Part shown: piece by piece, positions 17,490-26,605 of the stretch | Layout of the letters: each line of letters begins with the position of its first letter | Position numbering within the stretch: position 1 is the first letter of the stretch | Assembly (NCBI RefSeq): GCF_014650575.1 | Contig: NZ_BMVF01000005.1 | Coordinates: 186,001 to 250,000, forward strand | Reading direction: 5' to 3' | DNA: 64,000 nucleotides | Origin: Streptomyces naganishii JCM 4654 | GTDB taxonomy: Bacteria > Actinomycetota > Actinomycetes > Streptomycetales > Streptomycetaceae | Made by a program: the position numbers and the translations under genes | The notes under the pieces: model-generated | The model's input: the letters and a program-made list of their open reading frames with translations, nothing else | Database searches by the model: none | What the model was told of the DNA's origin: nothing

Positions 17490-18119
17490 CGCGCTCACAC
17501 CGGGCCACGGCAACACGGCGGGAACCGCGCAACTGCGGGGCGGTACGCGGGCGGGTGCGCGGGCCTCCGAGCCGGCCCGGCGCGGCCCACAAGCGCACGG
17601 CACACGACAGCAGCCCCTCCGCTCACCGCACACGAACGCGGGGCACCCGCACGCGAAGCGCCGCCTGCCCGCCTGCGGCGGGCTGTGTGGCCGAGTGTCC
17701 GCGGGCCGGAGGCCCAGCGCGCTGCGCTCGCGCGCGCGGCGCGTGCGGCATGGCCGTACGGCGCGTTGCGCACGGGGTGTCCGCGTGCCAAGTGCCGCTG
17801 CTCGTACGGCGTGCAGCGTGCCGGCGCCCGCGCGCCCGCCCGCCGACCGCTGCGTGGCTGGGTGCCTCCGAGCCCGCAGTGCCCGGCCCGCTTGCGGCGC
17901 GTGCCGCGTGGCCGTACGGCGCGATCCGTGTTGGCGGGCCACGCGCCGCGTGCCCGCCGCTGCGTGGCCGAGTGCCCGCGGGCCGCGTGTCCGTGCGGCG
18001 CGTGGCACGTGGGTCGTGGCGCGTGGCCCTGCGCTTGCGTGCTGCGTGCTTCGCCTCGCGGGTTCGTGGGGCTCAGGAGTGCGTGTCTGCGCCTTCCTCC
18101 CGGCCCCCGCGCACGCGCA
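17490..18119. repeat. Gene-free, GC-extreme tract with degenerate long repeats
   Basis: About 630 bp between two strong hairpins. Block A, like GTGTGGCCGAGTGTCCGCGG, recurs at about 17684, 17851 and 17961. Block B, like GCATGGCCGTACGGCGCG, recurs at about 17747 and 17906. Open frames exist on both strands but are rich in Arg, Ala, Pro and Cys, with no domain, ribosome site or normal codon bias, so I read it as noncoding. Confidence 0.6.
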
Positions 18120-18164
18120 CATGAACTCCGCCCCGGGCCTTGCGAGTCCGGGGCGGAGTTCATG
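18120..18164. terminator. Strong hairpin terminator downstream of the Ser/Gly/Asp-rich gene
   Basis: A perfect 17-bp stem (18120-18136 and 18148-18164) with an 11-nt loop, 15 bp beyond the stop codon of the minus-strand gene at 18180. Confidence 0.88.
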
Positions 18165-18179
18165 GGGTGGTGGGGGGCG

Positions 18180-18623
18180 TCAGGCGACGCCTTCCTCGCC
18201 GGTGCGGCGGCGGGACAGGTAGTACGCCGCGCCGACCGAGCCGCCGATGAGCGCGGTGCCCATGCCGATCTCCTTGAGGTCGAAGCCGGCGATGGTGCCA
18301 CCCTCGCCCGCGCGGACGCCGTGCTGGAAGTGCTCCCGCTTGTGTCCGCCGCCGCCGGAGCGGCCCTCGTCGTCGCTGTCCTCGGAGCGGCTGTCGCCGC
18401 CCCTGCCGCGGTCCTCACCGCCACCGCCCCCACCGGAGCGGCCGCCGCTGCCGTCCCCGTCGTCGGAGCGGCTGTCGCCGCCTCCGCCGCCGTAGGAGTG
18501 GCTGCCGCTGTCGCTGCCGTAGGAGTGGCTGTCACCGCCGCCGGCGGCGAAGGCGGCCGGAGCGGAGAAGGTGAGGGCGCCAACGCCCAGCAGTGCGGCC
18601 GAAACGACGGGTATTACGCGCAT
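18180..18623 (-). CDS. Small secreted Gly/Ser/Asp-rich protein with C-terminal membrane tail
   Basis: A 147-residue exported protein with no recognised family. A signal peptide (VVSAALLGVGALTFSAPAAFA) is followed by a low-complexity region of Gly, Ser, Asp and His (about residues 28-95). A short ordered part (VRAGEGGTIAGFDLKEIG), a hydrophobic segment (GTALIGGSVGAAYYL) and a short tail starting SRRR follow. The layout resembles the Gly-rich protein at 16456: exported, repetitive, with a wall-anchor-like tail but no LPXTG. GGAGG lies 8 bp before the ATG at 18621-18623. A surface role is inferred only. Confidence 0.75.
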   Translation of the reverse strand: MRVIPVVSAALLGVGALTFSAPAAFAAGGGDSHSYGSDSGSHSYGGGGGDSRSDDGDGSGGRSGGGGGGEDRGRGGDSRSEDSDDEGRSGGGGHKREHFQHGVRAGEGGTIAGFDLKEIGMGTALIGGSVGAAYYLSRRRTGEEGVA

Positions 18624-18824
18624 GATGGATCCTCCGGGTCCCCGAGGAGCAGCAGCGGATATCTTCCGCTTGTGCCGGAAATGCACCTCGATGATCAAAA
18701 CGGTAGGAAGGTGTGCGCGCCGGCGCGATCGCACTCGGGCGAACGGGGCAACGGTGTGGGCCGCACAGGGGACGCGTTCCTTCGCCCGGGGGACAGGGAC
18801 CAGGACCCGGGACTTGAGTGGCCG

Positions 18825-19589
18825 TCAGCCCGGCAGGTGCGGGAACAGGTCGAGGAAGGGCCCCGCGGACGCCGACACGCCCCGGCTGTAGGGAGCGTCG
18901 AAGTCCCAGATCAGGAACAGCAGGAAGGCGATCAGCGCGGAGAACAGCCCGGCGAGCACCAGCTCCCGGGTCGTGCGCCGGATCTGGAGCGCGAACACCA
19001 TCCCGATGGTGACCACGGCCCCCGAGATCAGCCCGAACCACACCACGCCCGGCATGGTCGCCCCCGTCGAGTCGGCGCGGGCCGCGCGGGCCTGGTCGGC
19101 GGCCGCCACCTGGTCCACGAGCGGCTGGTAGGCCTGCGCCTCGTGGTCCGACCTGGGCCGGTAGTCGGTCACGTCGGCGCGTACCTTGTCGAGCATCCGG
19201 TCGCCTTGCTTCGTGACCCGGCCGTGCTCGGCCATCGTCTTCCACTCGGTGGTGACGACGTGTCCGACATAGGCGTTGACGTCGGAGCGGATCCGGTCCC
19301 GGACGTCGGGCGGGTAGACCCGTACCCGCTCGGAGACCTCGTGCAGCGCCTGCGCCTCCGCCTGCACGTGGTCCTGGGCGGCGACGCGCGCCTCCCAGAC
19401 CCCGGCGATGGCCAGGCCCAGCACGATGGCGTAGACCACGCCGATCCACATCGTCATGTACTCGATGACGTCCGGCGTCTCGCTGGGATCGTCGTCCTCG
19501 GCCGCTGTGCGGTGGCGCAGGAAGGTGATGAGGACCACCACGACGCAGGCGGCCAGCATCGCGAGGGTGAGAACAAGCCATTCCGACAA
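18825..19589 (-). CDS. DUF4239 (bestrophin-like) membrane protein
   Basis: A 254-residue membrane protein of the DUF4239 family. It has two N-terminal hydrophobic segments (LVLTLAMLAACVVVVLITFL and GVVYAIVLGLAIAGVWEA), a charged helical cytoplasmic-type middle part (about residues 75-185), and two C-terminal segments (VVWFGLISGAVVTIGMVFAL and VLAGLFSALIAFLLFLIW). The 2+2 arrangement is typical of these bestrophin-like proteins, whose transport role is unproven. It follows the Pro-rich protein gene by 15 bp and is probably cotranscribed with it. Confidence 0.82.
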   Translation of the reverse strand: MSEWLVLTLAMLAACVVVVLITFLRHRTAAEDDDPSETPDVIEYMTMWIGVVYAIVLGLAIAGVWEARVAAQDHVQAEAQALHEVSERVRVYPPDVRDRIRSDVNAYVGHVVTTEWKTMAEHGRVTKQGDRMLDKVRADVTDYRPRSDHEAQAYQPLVDQVAAADQARAARADSTGATMPGVVWFGLISGAVVTIGMVFALQIRRTTRELVLAGLFSALIAFLLFLIWDFDAPYSRGVSASAGPFLDLFPHLPG

Positions 19590-19604
19590 CGTTTCCTCCC
19601 GGAG

Positions 19605-20219
19605 TCAGCGCGGACGGAGCGCGGCGACGGCGGCCAGTGCGGGCACCGCGATGAGCAGGACGTAGGTCAGGGGCGACGGCCCGTGCCGCGGCGTGGCGCG
19701 GTGCGGCCGCGGGTGGTACTCCGGGTACGTCACCGGCGTCACCGAGGGCCGGGGGCGGGGCGTGGGCACGGGCCTCGGGGTGGGTGGGGGCGGCGGGGGC
19801 GGAGGCGGGGGCGCCGGGCGGGCCTGCGGATGCGCCGGCCGGGGCGGCGGCACAGGTGTGGGCCGGGGCTTCGGCGGCGGCGTCGGCCGCGCGGACGGCT
19901 TCTGAGGGAGCGGGGGCGGAGGGGGCTTCGGCCTCGGCGTCGGTGTGGGAGTGGGGGTGGGAGTCGGGCAGGGTGGGGTGGGCGGCGGCGGTGTCGGCTG
20001 CGGGCACGGCGGCGGCAGGGGCGGCGGCCAGGATCCGGCGTCACCGGCCACCGACACCGCCACCGTTCCGTCCGGGCCCGTCGAGGCGTAGGCGCAGGCG
20101 TCGGCCACGGCGGGCGCGGCCGGCCAGCCCACGCACGTCCAGGCCAGCGTGACCGGCGCCAACACCCTCAGCACCAGGACGAATCGAGTCGGTTCGGGTC
20201 GATGCACGACCGAGATCAT
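19605..20219 (-). CDS. Pro-rich exported or membrane-anchored protein of unknown function
   Basis: The 204-residue protein has an N-terminal hydrophobic segment (FVLVLRVLAPVTLAWTCVGW) and then a short domain with DACAYASTGPDGTVAVSVAG. A long Pro/Thr/Arg/Lys-rich stalk follows (about residues 65-170, including a run of consecutive prolines). A C-terminal hydrophobic helix (LTYVLLIAVPALAAVAAL) closes the protein. This resembles a wall-spanning stalk tethered at the membrane. I do not recognise the family. The ATG at 20217-20219 has only a weak ribosome site. It is upstream of and close to the DUF4239 gene. Confidence 0.6.
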   Translation of the reverse strand: MISVVHRPEPTRFVLVLRVLAPVTLAWTCVGWPAAPAVADACAYASTGPDGTVAVSVAGDAGSWPPPLPPPCPQPTPPPPTPPCPTPTPTPTPTPRPKPPPPPLPQKPSARPTPPPKPRPTPVPPPRPAHPQARPAPPPPPPPPPPTPRPVPTPRPRPSVTPVTYPEYHPRPHRATPRHGPSPLTYVLLIAVPALAAVAALRPR

Positions 20220-20426
20220 GATCCGTGCCGGACCGGGGCACGCCGCGGCCGCGGGGGATTGGCCCGAAGGAAGGACGAGGAGGCCCGGGAGGTTTGGGCA
20301 ACGGGCCCGCGCCGGGCCGCGGATGGGCACGCGCGTGCTGGGCGCGTGCGTACGGCGGACGGACGCGCGGGCGCGGGGTGGCGGAAAACGCGTCACAAGT
20401 TCCGGAAAGAAAATCCCGCCGCGATT

Positions 20427-20452
20427 GAACACAACCGCCACCCCCATGCGTA
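20427..20452 (+). promoter_or_regulatory. Possible ECF-type promoter of the lipoprotein gene
   Basis: GAAC at 20427 and CGTA at 20449 have ECF-like spacing, about 65 bp upstream of the start, in an AT-richer patch of the 296-bp gap. This is only a candidate. Confidence 0.25.
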
Positions 20453-20515
20453 CCCAGTGTCGTGCGGCGGCGCAGCAGGGCGCTGCAACACCCTTGTGAT
20501 TATGGGGAGTTGACG

Positions 20516-21475
20516 ATGAACACCTCCTGGCGGAGCGCATCGCTGGTGGCGACGGCCGCTGCCGTACTGGCGCTGACGACGGCGTGCGGTCAGGGAGGCA
20601 CCCCGTCGGCGGGCAGCCAGAACGTGGGTGCCACCGCCCCGGCCGGCGGCTTCGGCGGCGCGGGCGCCGGCACCGGCACCCAGACCGGCACGGGCGCCGG
20701 CAACGGCTACGGCGCCGACGGCCAGCAGGGCGCCGCGGGCGCCGGGAAGGCCGCCGGCCGGCTCGCCGTCTCCAGCAACGCCGCACTGGGCAAGGTGCTG
20801 ACGGACAGCGCGGGGATGACGCTGTACCGCTTCGACCAGGACACCGCCGAGCCCCCCAAGTCCAACTGCGACGGCGACTGCGCCAAGACCTGGCCGCCGG
20901 TGCCCGCGAACGACGCCACCGCCGGCGCCGGCGTCGACAAGGCCCTGCTCGGCGAGGTCACCCGCTCCGACGGCACCAAGCAGCTGACGATCGCGGGCTG
21001 GCCCGCCTACCGCTACGCAAAGGACACCAAGGCGGGCGACACCGCCGGGCAGGGTGTGGGCGGCAAGTGGTACGCGCTGGCGCCCAACGGCAAGAAGGCC
21101 TCGCTGGCGAGCCTGCCGGGCCTCTCGGTCAAGAAGACCGACCTCGGCGACATCGTGGTCGACAAGAACGGCATGACCGTCTACCGGTTCCTCAAGGACA
21201 AGGCGTGGCCGAAGTCGGTCTCCGCGTGCACCGGCGCCTGCCTGGAGAAGTGGCCGGCGGTGGCCCCCGTGCCCGCGAACGACACCAAGGGCGTGGCCAA
21301 GAAGGGCCTGATGGGCTTCACCCGGCCCGACGGCGTGAAGCAGATGACCGTCAACTGCTGGCCGATCTACACCTTCTCCGGGGACAAGGTGCCCGGAGAC
21401 ATCAACGGCCAGGGCGTCGGCGGCACCTGGTACGCCGTCTCGCCGGACGGAAAGCCGGTCGGCGCGCCGAAGTAG
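20516..21475 (+). CDS. SCO0930-family lipoprotein with two Lipoprotein_15 repeats
   Basis: A 319-residue secreted lipoprotein. The signal peptide ends in a lipobox-like LTTACGQ. A Gly/Thr/Ala-rich linker (about residues 27-80) leads to two copies of the 'secreted repeat of unknown function' domain. The first contains GMTLYRFDQDT and CDGDCAKTWPPVPA; the second contains GMTVYRFLKDK and CTGACLEKWPAVAP. The paired Cys in each repeat probably form disulfides or bind a ligand. GGGGAG lies about 7 bp before the ATG. The gene lies upstream of the methyltransferase and rmdA genes, an arrangement I recall from S. coelicolor. Confidence 0.88.
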   Translation: MNTSWRSASLVATAAAVLALTTACGQGGTPSAGSQNVGATAPAGGFGGAGAGTGTQTGTGAGNGYGADGQQGAAGAGKAAGRLAVSSNAALGKVLTDSAGMTLYRFDQDTAEPPKSNCDGDCAKTWPPVPANDATAGAGVDKALLGEVTRSDGTKQLTIAGWPAYRYAKDTKAGDTAGQGVGGKWYALAPNGKKASLASLPGLSVKKTDLGDIVVDKNGMTVYRFLKDKAWPKSVSACTGACLEKWPAVAPVPANDTKGVAKKGLMGFTRPDGVKQMTVNCWPIYTFSGDKVPGDINGQGVGGTWYAVSPDGKPVGAPK

Positions 21476-21500
21476 ACGAACACCTCCCCCAGGAGACCGG

Positions 21501-21533
21501 ACCGCCCCTTCCGCACCGCACGGAGGGGGCGGT
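21501..21533 (+). terminator. Hairpin terminator after the lipoprotein gene
   Basis: ACCGCCCCTTCCG (21501-21513) pairs with CGGAGGGGGCGGT (21521-21533) through a 13-bp stem with one wobble pair and a 7-nt loop, 25 bp after the stop codon. Confidence 0.75.
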
Positions 21534-21704
21534 TCGCCGTGCGCGCACACCGGCGCAATCCGCCCTGATGCGGGCGCACGGGACAGAAGAGCGACGCAGG
21601 TGGTGACCGGGAACGGATGGTCAATTTCCGGTTCTGCTCGCCCCGTTGGCGGGCGATCAGTAGCCTCAGCTCGAACACCGGATCGCCTACGCCTTGGAGA
21701 GAAG

Positions 21705-22517
21705 ATGGAGCGTCCCGCTTGGGCTCCCCGGAGTATCGACATCTCGGTGCCGAGCGTCGCTCGTATCTACGACTACTACCTGGGCGGTTCGCACAACTTC
21801 GAGGTCGACCGGGAAGCCGCCCGCAAGGCCATGGAGTTCATGCCGGGGCTGCCCAAGATCATGCAGGCGAACAGGGCGTTCATGCGCCGTGCGGTGCGCT
21901 TCGCCCTGGACGAGGGCATCACCCAGTTCGTGGACATCGGCTCGGGCATCCCCACCTTCGGCAACGTCCACGAGGTGGCGCAGTCGGCCGATTCCGGCGC
22001 CCGCGTGCTCTACGTCGACCACGACCCGGTGGCGGTCGCCCACAGCCAGGCCGTCCTGGCCGGAAACGACGACACGGACGTGCTCGCGGCCGACCTCCGC
22101 AAGCCCCGCGAGATCCTCGAGAGCCCCCGGTTGCGACGGCTGATCGACCTGAATCGGCCAGTGGCGCTGCTTCTCGTTGCCATACTGCACTTCGTGGAAG
22201 ACGCGGACGACCCCTACGGAGCGGTGGCCGAGCTGCGCGACGCGCTCGCGCCGGGCAGCCTGCTCGTTCTCACGCACGCCTCCTACGAGGGCATCCCGCT
22301 TCCACCGGAGCGCAGCGAGGGAGCGGTCGACGTGTACAAGGACATCCGCAACCCGCTGATCATGCGCTCGCGCGAGGAGATCACGCGGTTCTTCGAGGGG
22401 TACGAGATGGTGGAGCCGGGAGTGGTGCCGCCGCCGCTGTGGCGGCCGCAGACGGCGCCGGAGGACGAGGATCCCTACGCCTTCTCCGGTTTCGCGGGCG
22501 TGGGGCGTACGGCGTGA
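21705..22517 (+). CDS. SAM-dependent methyltransferase (DUF574 / Methyltransf_19 type)
   Basis: A 270-residue methyltransferase-like protein of a family greatly expanded in Streptomyces. Motifs include SVARIYDYYLGGSHNFEVD at the start (the YDYYLGG hallmark), the SAM-binding FVDIGSGIPTFGNVHEVA, RVLYVDHDPVAVAH, and the late DVYKDIRNPLIMRSREEI. The substrate is unknown. The ATG at 21705 has GGAGAG just upstream. Its stop overlaps the start of the GGDEF-EAL gene (GTGA, 22514-22517), so the two are probably translated together. Confidence 0.88.
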   Translation: MERPAWAPRSIDISVPSVARIYDYYLGGSHNFEVDREAARKAMEFMPGLPKIMQANRAFMRRAVRFALDEGITQFVDIGSGIPTFGNVHEVAQSADSGARVLYVDHDPVAVAHSQAVLAGNDDTDVLAADLRKPREILESPRLRRLIDLNRPVALLLVAILHFVEDADDPYGAVAELRDALAPGSLLVLTHASYEGIPLPPERSEGAVDVYKDIRNPLIMRSREEITRFFEGYEMVEPGVVPPPLWRPQTAPEDEDPYAFSGFAGVGRTA

Positions 22518-24649
22518 GCGCGGAGCCGGACGGGCCGGAGGACAGACTGCGCCGGCTGACGACCATCTGGAGCCGCGCGGTCTTCCCCGTCACCTCCACG
22601 TCGCTGACCCGCCCGGAGTTCGAGGAGCGCCTGCTGCCGCTGGCCCGCCTGCTGAGCGACGCGCTGCGGGCGAGGACCTTCGACGCGGGCGCCGGCGAGG
22701 CGGCGGGCGCCGGACTGGTGGCCGCGCACTGCACCGCCCCCGAGGCGCTCAGCCGCTCCCTGGACTGCGTGGACGCCTACCTCGTGCTCTACTGCGGCGA
22801 GGGCGGCGACCAGGAGGACCTGAGGGCCCGTTCGGCGCGGCTCCAGCACGCCATGGCCGCCGGGTTCGCGCGGGCGCTGCGTGAACGCACCCTCGCCGAG
22901 CAGGAGGCGATCTCCCAGGCCGCGCTGCGCGCGCAGGGCGTCGTCGCGCAGGCCCTGCACGCGAGCGAGGCCCGCTTCCGGGCGGTGTTCGAAGGCGCGG
23001 CCATAGGCATCGGCATCGCCGACCTGGACGGCAACATCCTCCAGGTCAACGAGGCGCTGCTGCGCATGTTCGGCGGCTCCGAACAGGGCGTGCGGGGCCG
23101 CAACGTACGGGACTGGACGCACGCCGAGGACGCCCCGCAGGTGTGGCGCCTGTACGAGGAACTGGTGCGCGGCGAACGCGAGCACTACCACGTGGAGAAG
23201 GCCTTCTACCGCCCCGACGGCACGGCGCTGTGGACCAACCTGACGGTCTCCCTGCTGCGCGACGCCGACGGCAACCCCCAGTACCAGCTGGCCCTCATGG
23301 AGGACACCACCGAGCGGCGGCTGCTCAACCTCCGGCTGCGCTACGAGGCCACCCACGACGCCCTCACCGGCCTGCCCAACCGGACGCTGTTCTTCGAGCG
23401 GCTGGAAAAGACCCTCAACGCGGGCGAGGGCCAGCGCTTCGGGCTGTGCTACCTCGACCTCGACGGTTTCAAGACCATCAACGACAGCCTCGGGCACGCG
23501 GCCGGCGACCGGCTGCTCGTCGAGGTCGCCGACCGCCTCCAGGCCTGCGCGACCGCCCCCGGCGAGATGGTGGCCCGGCTCGGCGGCGACGAGTTCGTGG
23601 CGCTGACCACCGGCCCCGACACCCAGCGCGAGGTCGACGAGCTGGCCTCACGCATCATGAACGCGCTCGTCGCGCCGGTCCGCATCGAGGGCCGCGAGCT
23701 GACCGTGCGCGGCAGCATCGGCGTGGTCGAGGGGCCGGTGGGGGAGCGCAGCGCCGCCGAGGTGCTGCGCAGCGCCGACATCACCATGTACCGGGCCAAG
23801 TCGGCGGGCGGCAACCGCTTCGAGCTCGCCGACCCGGAGGCCGACGCCCGCGCCATCACCCGGCACGGACTGACGACAGCGCTGCCGGCCGCCCTGGACC
23901 GCGGCGAGTTCTTCATCGAGTACCAGCCGCTGGTGCACCTCGGCGACGGCAGCGTGCGGGGCGCGGAGGCGCTGGTGCGCTGGCTGCATCCGCAGCACGG
24001 GGTCCTCGGGCCCGACCGGTTCATCCCGCTGGCCGAACACACCGGGCTCATCGTACCGTTGGGCCGCTGGGTCATGGAGCAGTCCGTGCGGCAGGCCCGC
24101 GCGTGGCGCGAACGGCACGGCGACGCCGGGCCGCTGCGCATCAACGTCAACCTCTCGCCGTGTCAGCTGCACCACCCCGGTCTCGTCCAGGACACCGTGG
24201 AGATCCTGGAGCGCACGGGCGTGACGCCGGACGCGCTGTGCCTGGAGGTGACCGAGTCGGCGCTGATCGGCGCGGACGACGACCTGCTCAAACCGCTGCG
24301 CCGGCTGGCCGAGATGGGCGTCGACATCGCCCTGGACGACTTCGGCACCGGCTACTCCAACCTCGCCAACCTGCGCCGGCTTCCGGTGAGCGTGCTCAAG
24401 CTGGACCGCTCCTTCACCCGGGGCATGCAGCAGTTCCCCGCCGACCCCGTCGACCTGAAGATCGTCGAGGGGATCGTCGCCCTCGCCCACAGCCTGGACC
24501 TCGCGGTCACCGTGGAGGGCGTGGAGACCGGCGCCCAGGCCGAGCAACTGCGCGTACTGGGCTGCGACACGGCCCAGGGCTGGTACTACGCCCGCCCCGG
24601 CCCCCCGGAACGCCTGCACGAACTGGCCCTGGTGGACGCGGCGGGCTGA
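22514..24649 (+). CDS. rmdA: PAS-GGDEF-EAL cyclic-di-GMP turnover protein (RmdA-like)
   Basis: A 711-residue cytoplasmic protein that makes and/or degrades c-di-GMP. The N-terminal helical region (1-150) precedes a PAS domain (about 151-275; SEARFRAVFEGAAIGIGIAD). The GGDEF domain (about 278-445) has an intact RLGGDEF near residue 355. The EAL domain (about 455-705) has GAEALVRW near 482 and DDFGTGYS near 608. Both active-site signatures look intact. The architecture and the neighbouring SCO0930-type lipoprotein match S. coelicolor RmdA, a PDE affecting aerial mycelium formation; the name rests on this recalled match. GTG start in a 4-bp overlap. Confidence 0.85.
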   Translation: MSAEPDGPEDRLRRLTTIWSRAVFPVTSTSLTRPEFEERLLPLARLLSDALRARTFDAGAGEAAGAGLVAAHCTAPEALSRSLDCVDAYLVLYCGEGGDQEDLRARSARLQHAMAAGFARALRERTLAEQEAISQAALRAQGVVAQALHASEARFRAVFEGAAIGIGIADLDGNILQVNEALLRMFGGSEQGVRGRNVRDWTHAEDAPQVWRLYEELVRGEREHYHVEKAFYRPDGTALWTNLTVSLLRDADGNPQYQLALMEDTTERRLLNLRLRYEATHDALTGLPNRTLFFERLEKTLNAGEGQRFGLCYLDLDGFKTINDSLGHAAGDRLLVEVADRLQACATAPGEMVARLGGDEFVALTTGPDTQREVDELASRIMNALVAPVRIEGRELTVRGSIGVVEGPVGERSAAEVLRSADITMYRAKSAGGNRFELADPEADARAITRHGLTTALPAALDRGEFFIEYQPLVHLGDGSVRGAEALVRWLHPQHGVLGPDRFIPLAEHTGLIVPLGRWVMEQSVRQARAWRERHGDAGPLRINVNLSPCQLHHPGLVQDTVEILERTGVTPDALCLEVTESALIGADDDLLKPLRRLAEMGVDIALDDFGTGYSNLANLRRLPVSVLKLDRSFTRGMQQFPADPVDLKIVEGIVALAHSLDLAVTVEGVETGAQAEQLRVLGCDTAQGWYYARPGPPERLHELALVDAAG

Positions 24650-24707
24650 CGCGGCACCGGGCGCGGTGCCGGTCACGGCCCCGGCCACGGTCCGCGTCCG
24701 GGAGGTG

Positions 24708-25532
24708 TCAGGCCCCGGCCTCGGTCATCGCGGCGCGCACCAGGGCGGCCGTGGCGGTGGACCGGGACTGCTGGGGCCAGGCGATGGCGAGGGTGGCGGG
24801 CGGCGCGTCCAGGACCTCCCGGTAGACGACGCCGGGCCGGGGGTAGCGGTCCGCCACGGAGGCGGGCAGTACGGGGACGGTGTCGCCCAGGCCCACGAGC
24901 GTGAGCAGCTGGGCGAGGTCGCGTCCCTTGCCGCGGATCCCGTCGACGTAACCGTCGAGTTCGTCCGGGCGCAGGCCGAGGTCGGCGAGGGCCAGGGAGT
25001 CCCGGGCGGCGAGCGGGTGGTCCGCAGGGAGTGCAGCGACGCGCGGTTCGGACACCAGCGTCTCGGCGTCCAGGCCGGTGCGGTCGAACGGCTCGTGGAC
25101 CAGGGCCGCGTCCGCCTCGCCCCGGCGCAGCAGCCGGGGCTGTTCGCGCCAGCCGCACAGGCGGACGGTGACCGGGAGGGCGGCGGGGTCGGCGGCGTAC
25201 CGCTTCAGCAGGGGTTCCAGCAGTCCGGCGTCGCCGTCGGCCTTCATGGCGAGGATCAGTTTCGTCTCCGAGGCCGCCGCCCGGCGCGCGCGTCGTCCGG
25301 CGGCCTCGAGGGCGTCCAGGGCGATCCGGGCCTGGCTGAGCAGCACCTCGCCGGCCGGGGTCAGGGTCACACTGTGCGTGGTCCGCTCGAACAGCGTGAC
25401 GCCGAGCTCCGTCTCCAGCCGGCGGATCGCGCGGGACAGGGGCGGCGGTGAGATGCCCAGCCGCCCGGCGGCGCGGGCGAAGTTGAGCTCTTCGGCGACG
25501 GCGACGAAGTAGCGCAGCGGGCGTGATTCCAC
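24708..25532 (-). CDS. LysR-family transcriptional regulator
   Basis: A 274-residue LysR-type regulator. The N-terminal winged helix-turn-helix (about residues 1-65) has [20 protein letters not shown] and [19 protein letters not shown], and a linker helix follows. The effector domain (about 90-270) has short motifs such as [18 protein letters not shown]. It is somewhat short for the family, which averages about 300. It is divergent from the NmrA-like gene at 25671, 138 bp away, so LysR-style control of that gene is likely. The effector is unknown. The ATG at 25530-25532 is used. Confidence 0.87.
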   Translation of the reverse strand: MESRPLRYFVAVAEELNFARAAGRLGISPPPLSRAIRRLETELGVTLFERTTHSVTLTPAGEVLLSQARIALDALEAAGRRARRAAASETKLILAMKADGDAGLLEPLLKRYAADPAALPVTVRLCGWREQPRLLRRGEADAALVHEPFDRTGLDAETLVSEPRVAALPADHPLAARDSLALADLGLRPDELDGYVDGIRGKGRDLAQLLTLVGLGDTVPVLPASVADRYPRPGVVYREVLDAPPATLAIAWPQQSRSTATAALVRAAMTEAGA

Positions 25533-25670
25533 GGTGTCCCCCAGCGGCGGTCGGTATTGCTCTCAGGGTAACGAGCGCGAGCGGATCGGACCTTCAGTTC
25601 CTCCGGCCCCGGCCGGAGCATCGAGGCACCTGCTCTTGTGTCTTCTCTCCCTCGGACTGGAGTCTGTCTC

Positions 25671-26561
25671 GTGATCGTCGTGACCACACCCACCGGCCAG
25701 ATCGGCGGGCAGTTGCTCGACCGCCTCCTCGACACCCCGGACGCGGCGGGCCGCCTCCGGGTGATCGCCCGCGACCCGGCCCGTCTGTCCCGGCGGGCGC
25801 GCGGGGAGGCGGAGGTGTTCCAGGGCTCGCACGCCGAGCCAGCGGTCCTCGCCGCGGCGTGCGCGGGCGCCGACCGCGTGTTCTGGCTGGTGCCTCCGTC
25901 GCCCGGGGCCGACAGCGTGGAGGGGCACTTCGGCGCCTTCACCGACGCGCTGTGCGAGGTGATCGAGGCGGGGAGCGTGCAAAGGGTGGTCGCCGTCTCC
26001 ACGCTGGGCCGGGGCGTGGCCAAGGACGCCGGGCAGATCTCGGCGTCGCTGGCCATGGACGACCGCATCTCGGCGACGGGCGTGCACTACCGCGCGCTGT
26101 GCCCGCCCTTCCTCATGGAGAACCTGCTCGGGCAGGCCGTTGCGATCCGCGACCTTGGCGAGTTCCAGCTCACCATGACCGCGGACCGGGTCCTGCGCAC
26201 CTGCTCCACCCGGGACATCGCGGCCACCGCGGCCCGCCTCCTCCTCGACGACTCCTGGACCGGCCAGGACGACGTGCCCACGGTCGGCCCCGACACCCTG
26301 ACCGCCGAGGGCATGGCCGAGGTCATCTCCGAGGTACTGGGCCGCCCCGTACGGGTCCGCTGGGCCGCCGCCGAGGACTACGCCGCCGCGCTGCGCGCCC
26401 GCGGCGCCTCCGAGGCCTGGGCCGGCGGCCTGGCCGACATGACGAGGGCCCTGGAAGCCCAGGACTTCTACGGTCTCGCGGCCCGGCCCACCCCGGCTAC
26501 GGCCCCCACGGACTTCTGCACCTGGTGCGAGGAGGTCCTGCGCCCGGCCGTCGCCGGCTGA
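25671..26561 (+). CDS. NmrA-like NAD(P)-binding protein
   Basis: A 296-residue atypical short-chain dehydrogenase of the NmrA/QOR2-like group. The Rossmann fold begins at once with VVTTPTGQIGGQLLDRLLD, a variant of the G-x-x-G-x-x-G dinucleotide motif. VVAVSTLGRG and the CPPFLMENLLGQ segment are typical of the family. The late domain has TAEGMAEVISEVLGRPVRV. Members are NAD(P)H:quinone oxidoreductases or redox sensors. The GTG at 25671 follows GGAG by about 10 bp and places the glycine motif at the N-terminus. It is probably controlled by the divergent LysR gene. Confidence 0.82.
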   Translation: MIVVTTPTGQIGGQLLDRLLDTPDAAGRLRVIARDPARLSRRARGEAEVFQGSHAEPAVLAAACAGADRVFWLVPPSPGADSVEGHFGAFTDALCEVIEAGSVQRVVAVSTLGRGVAKDAGQISASLAMDDRISATGVHYRALCPPFLMENLLGQAVAIRDLGEFQLTMTADRVLRTCSTRDIAATAARLLLDDSWTGQDDVPTVGPDTLTAEGMAEVISEVLGRPVRVRWAAAEDYAAALRARGASEAWAGGLADMTRALEAQDFYGLAARPTPATAPTDFCTWCEEVLRPAVAG

Positions 26562-26605
26562 CCCGCGGGCCCGCCGCGCGGTCCGGCGGTCCCGGGAGCC
26601 GCCCG

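Noticed and set aside
17490..18119. CRISPR array in the repeat tract
   Set aside because: The repeats are few, degenerate and unevenly spaced, with no equal-length spacers and no cas genes.
17685..20513. 942-codon open frame on the plus strand
   Set aside because: It is antisense to three minus-strand genes with clear starts and domains, and its translation is Arg/Gly/His-rich without any domain. High GC keeps such frames open.
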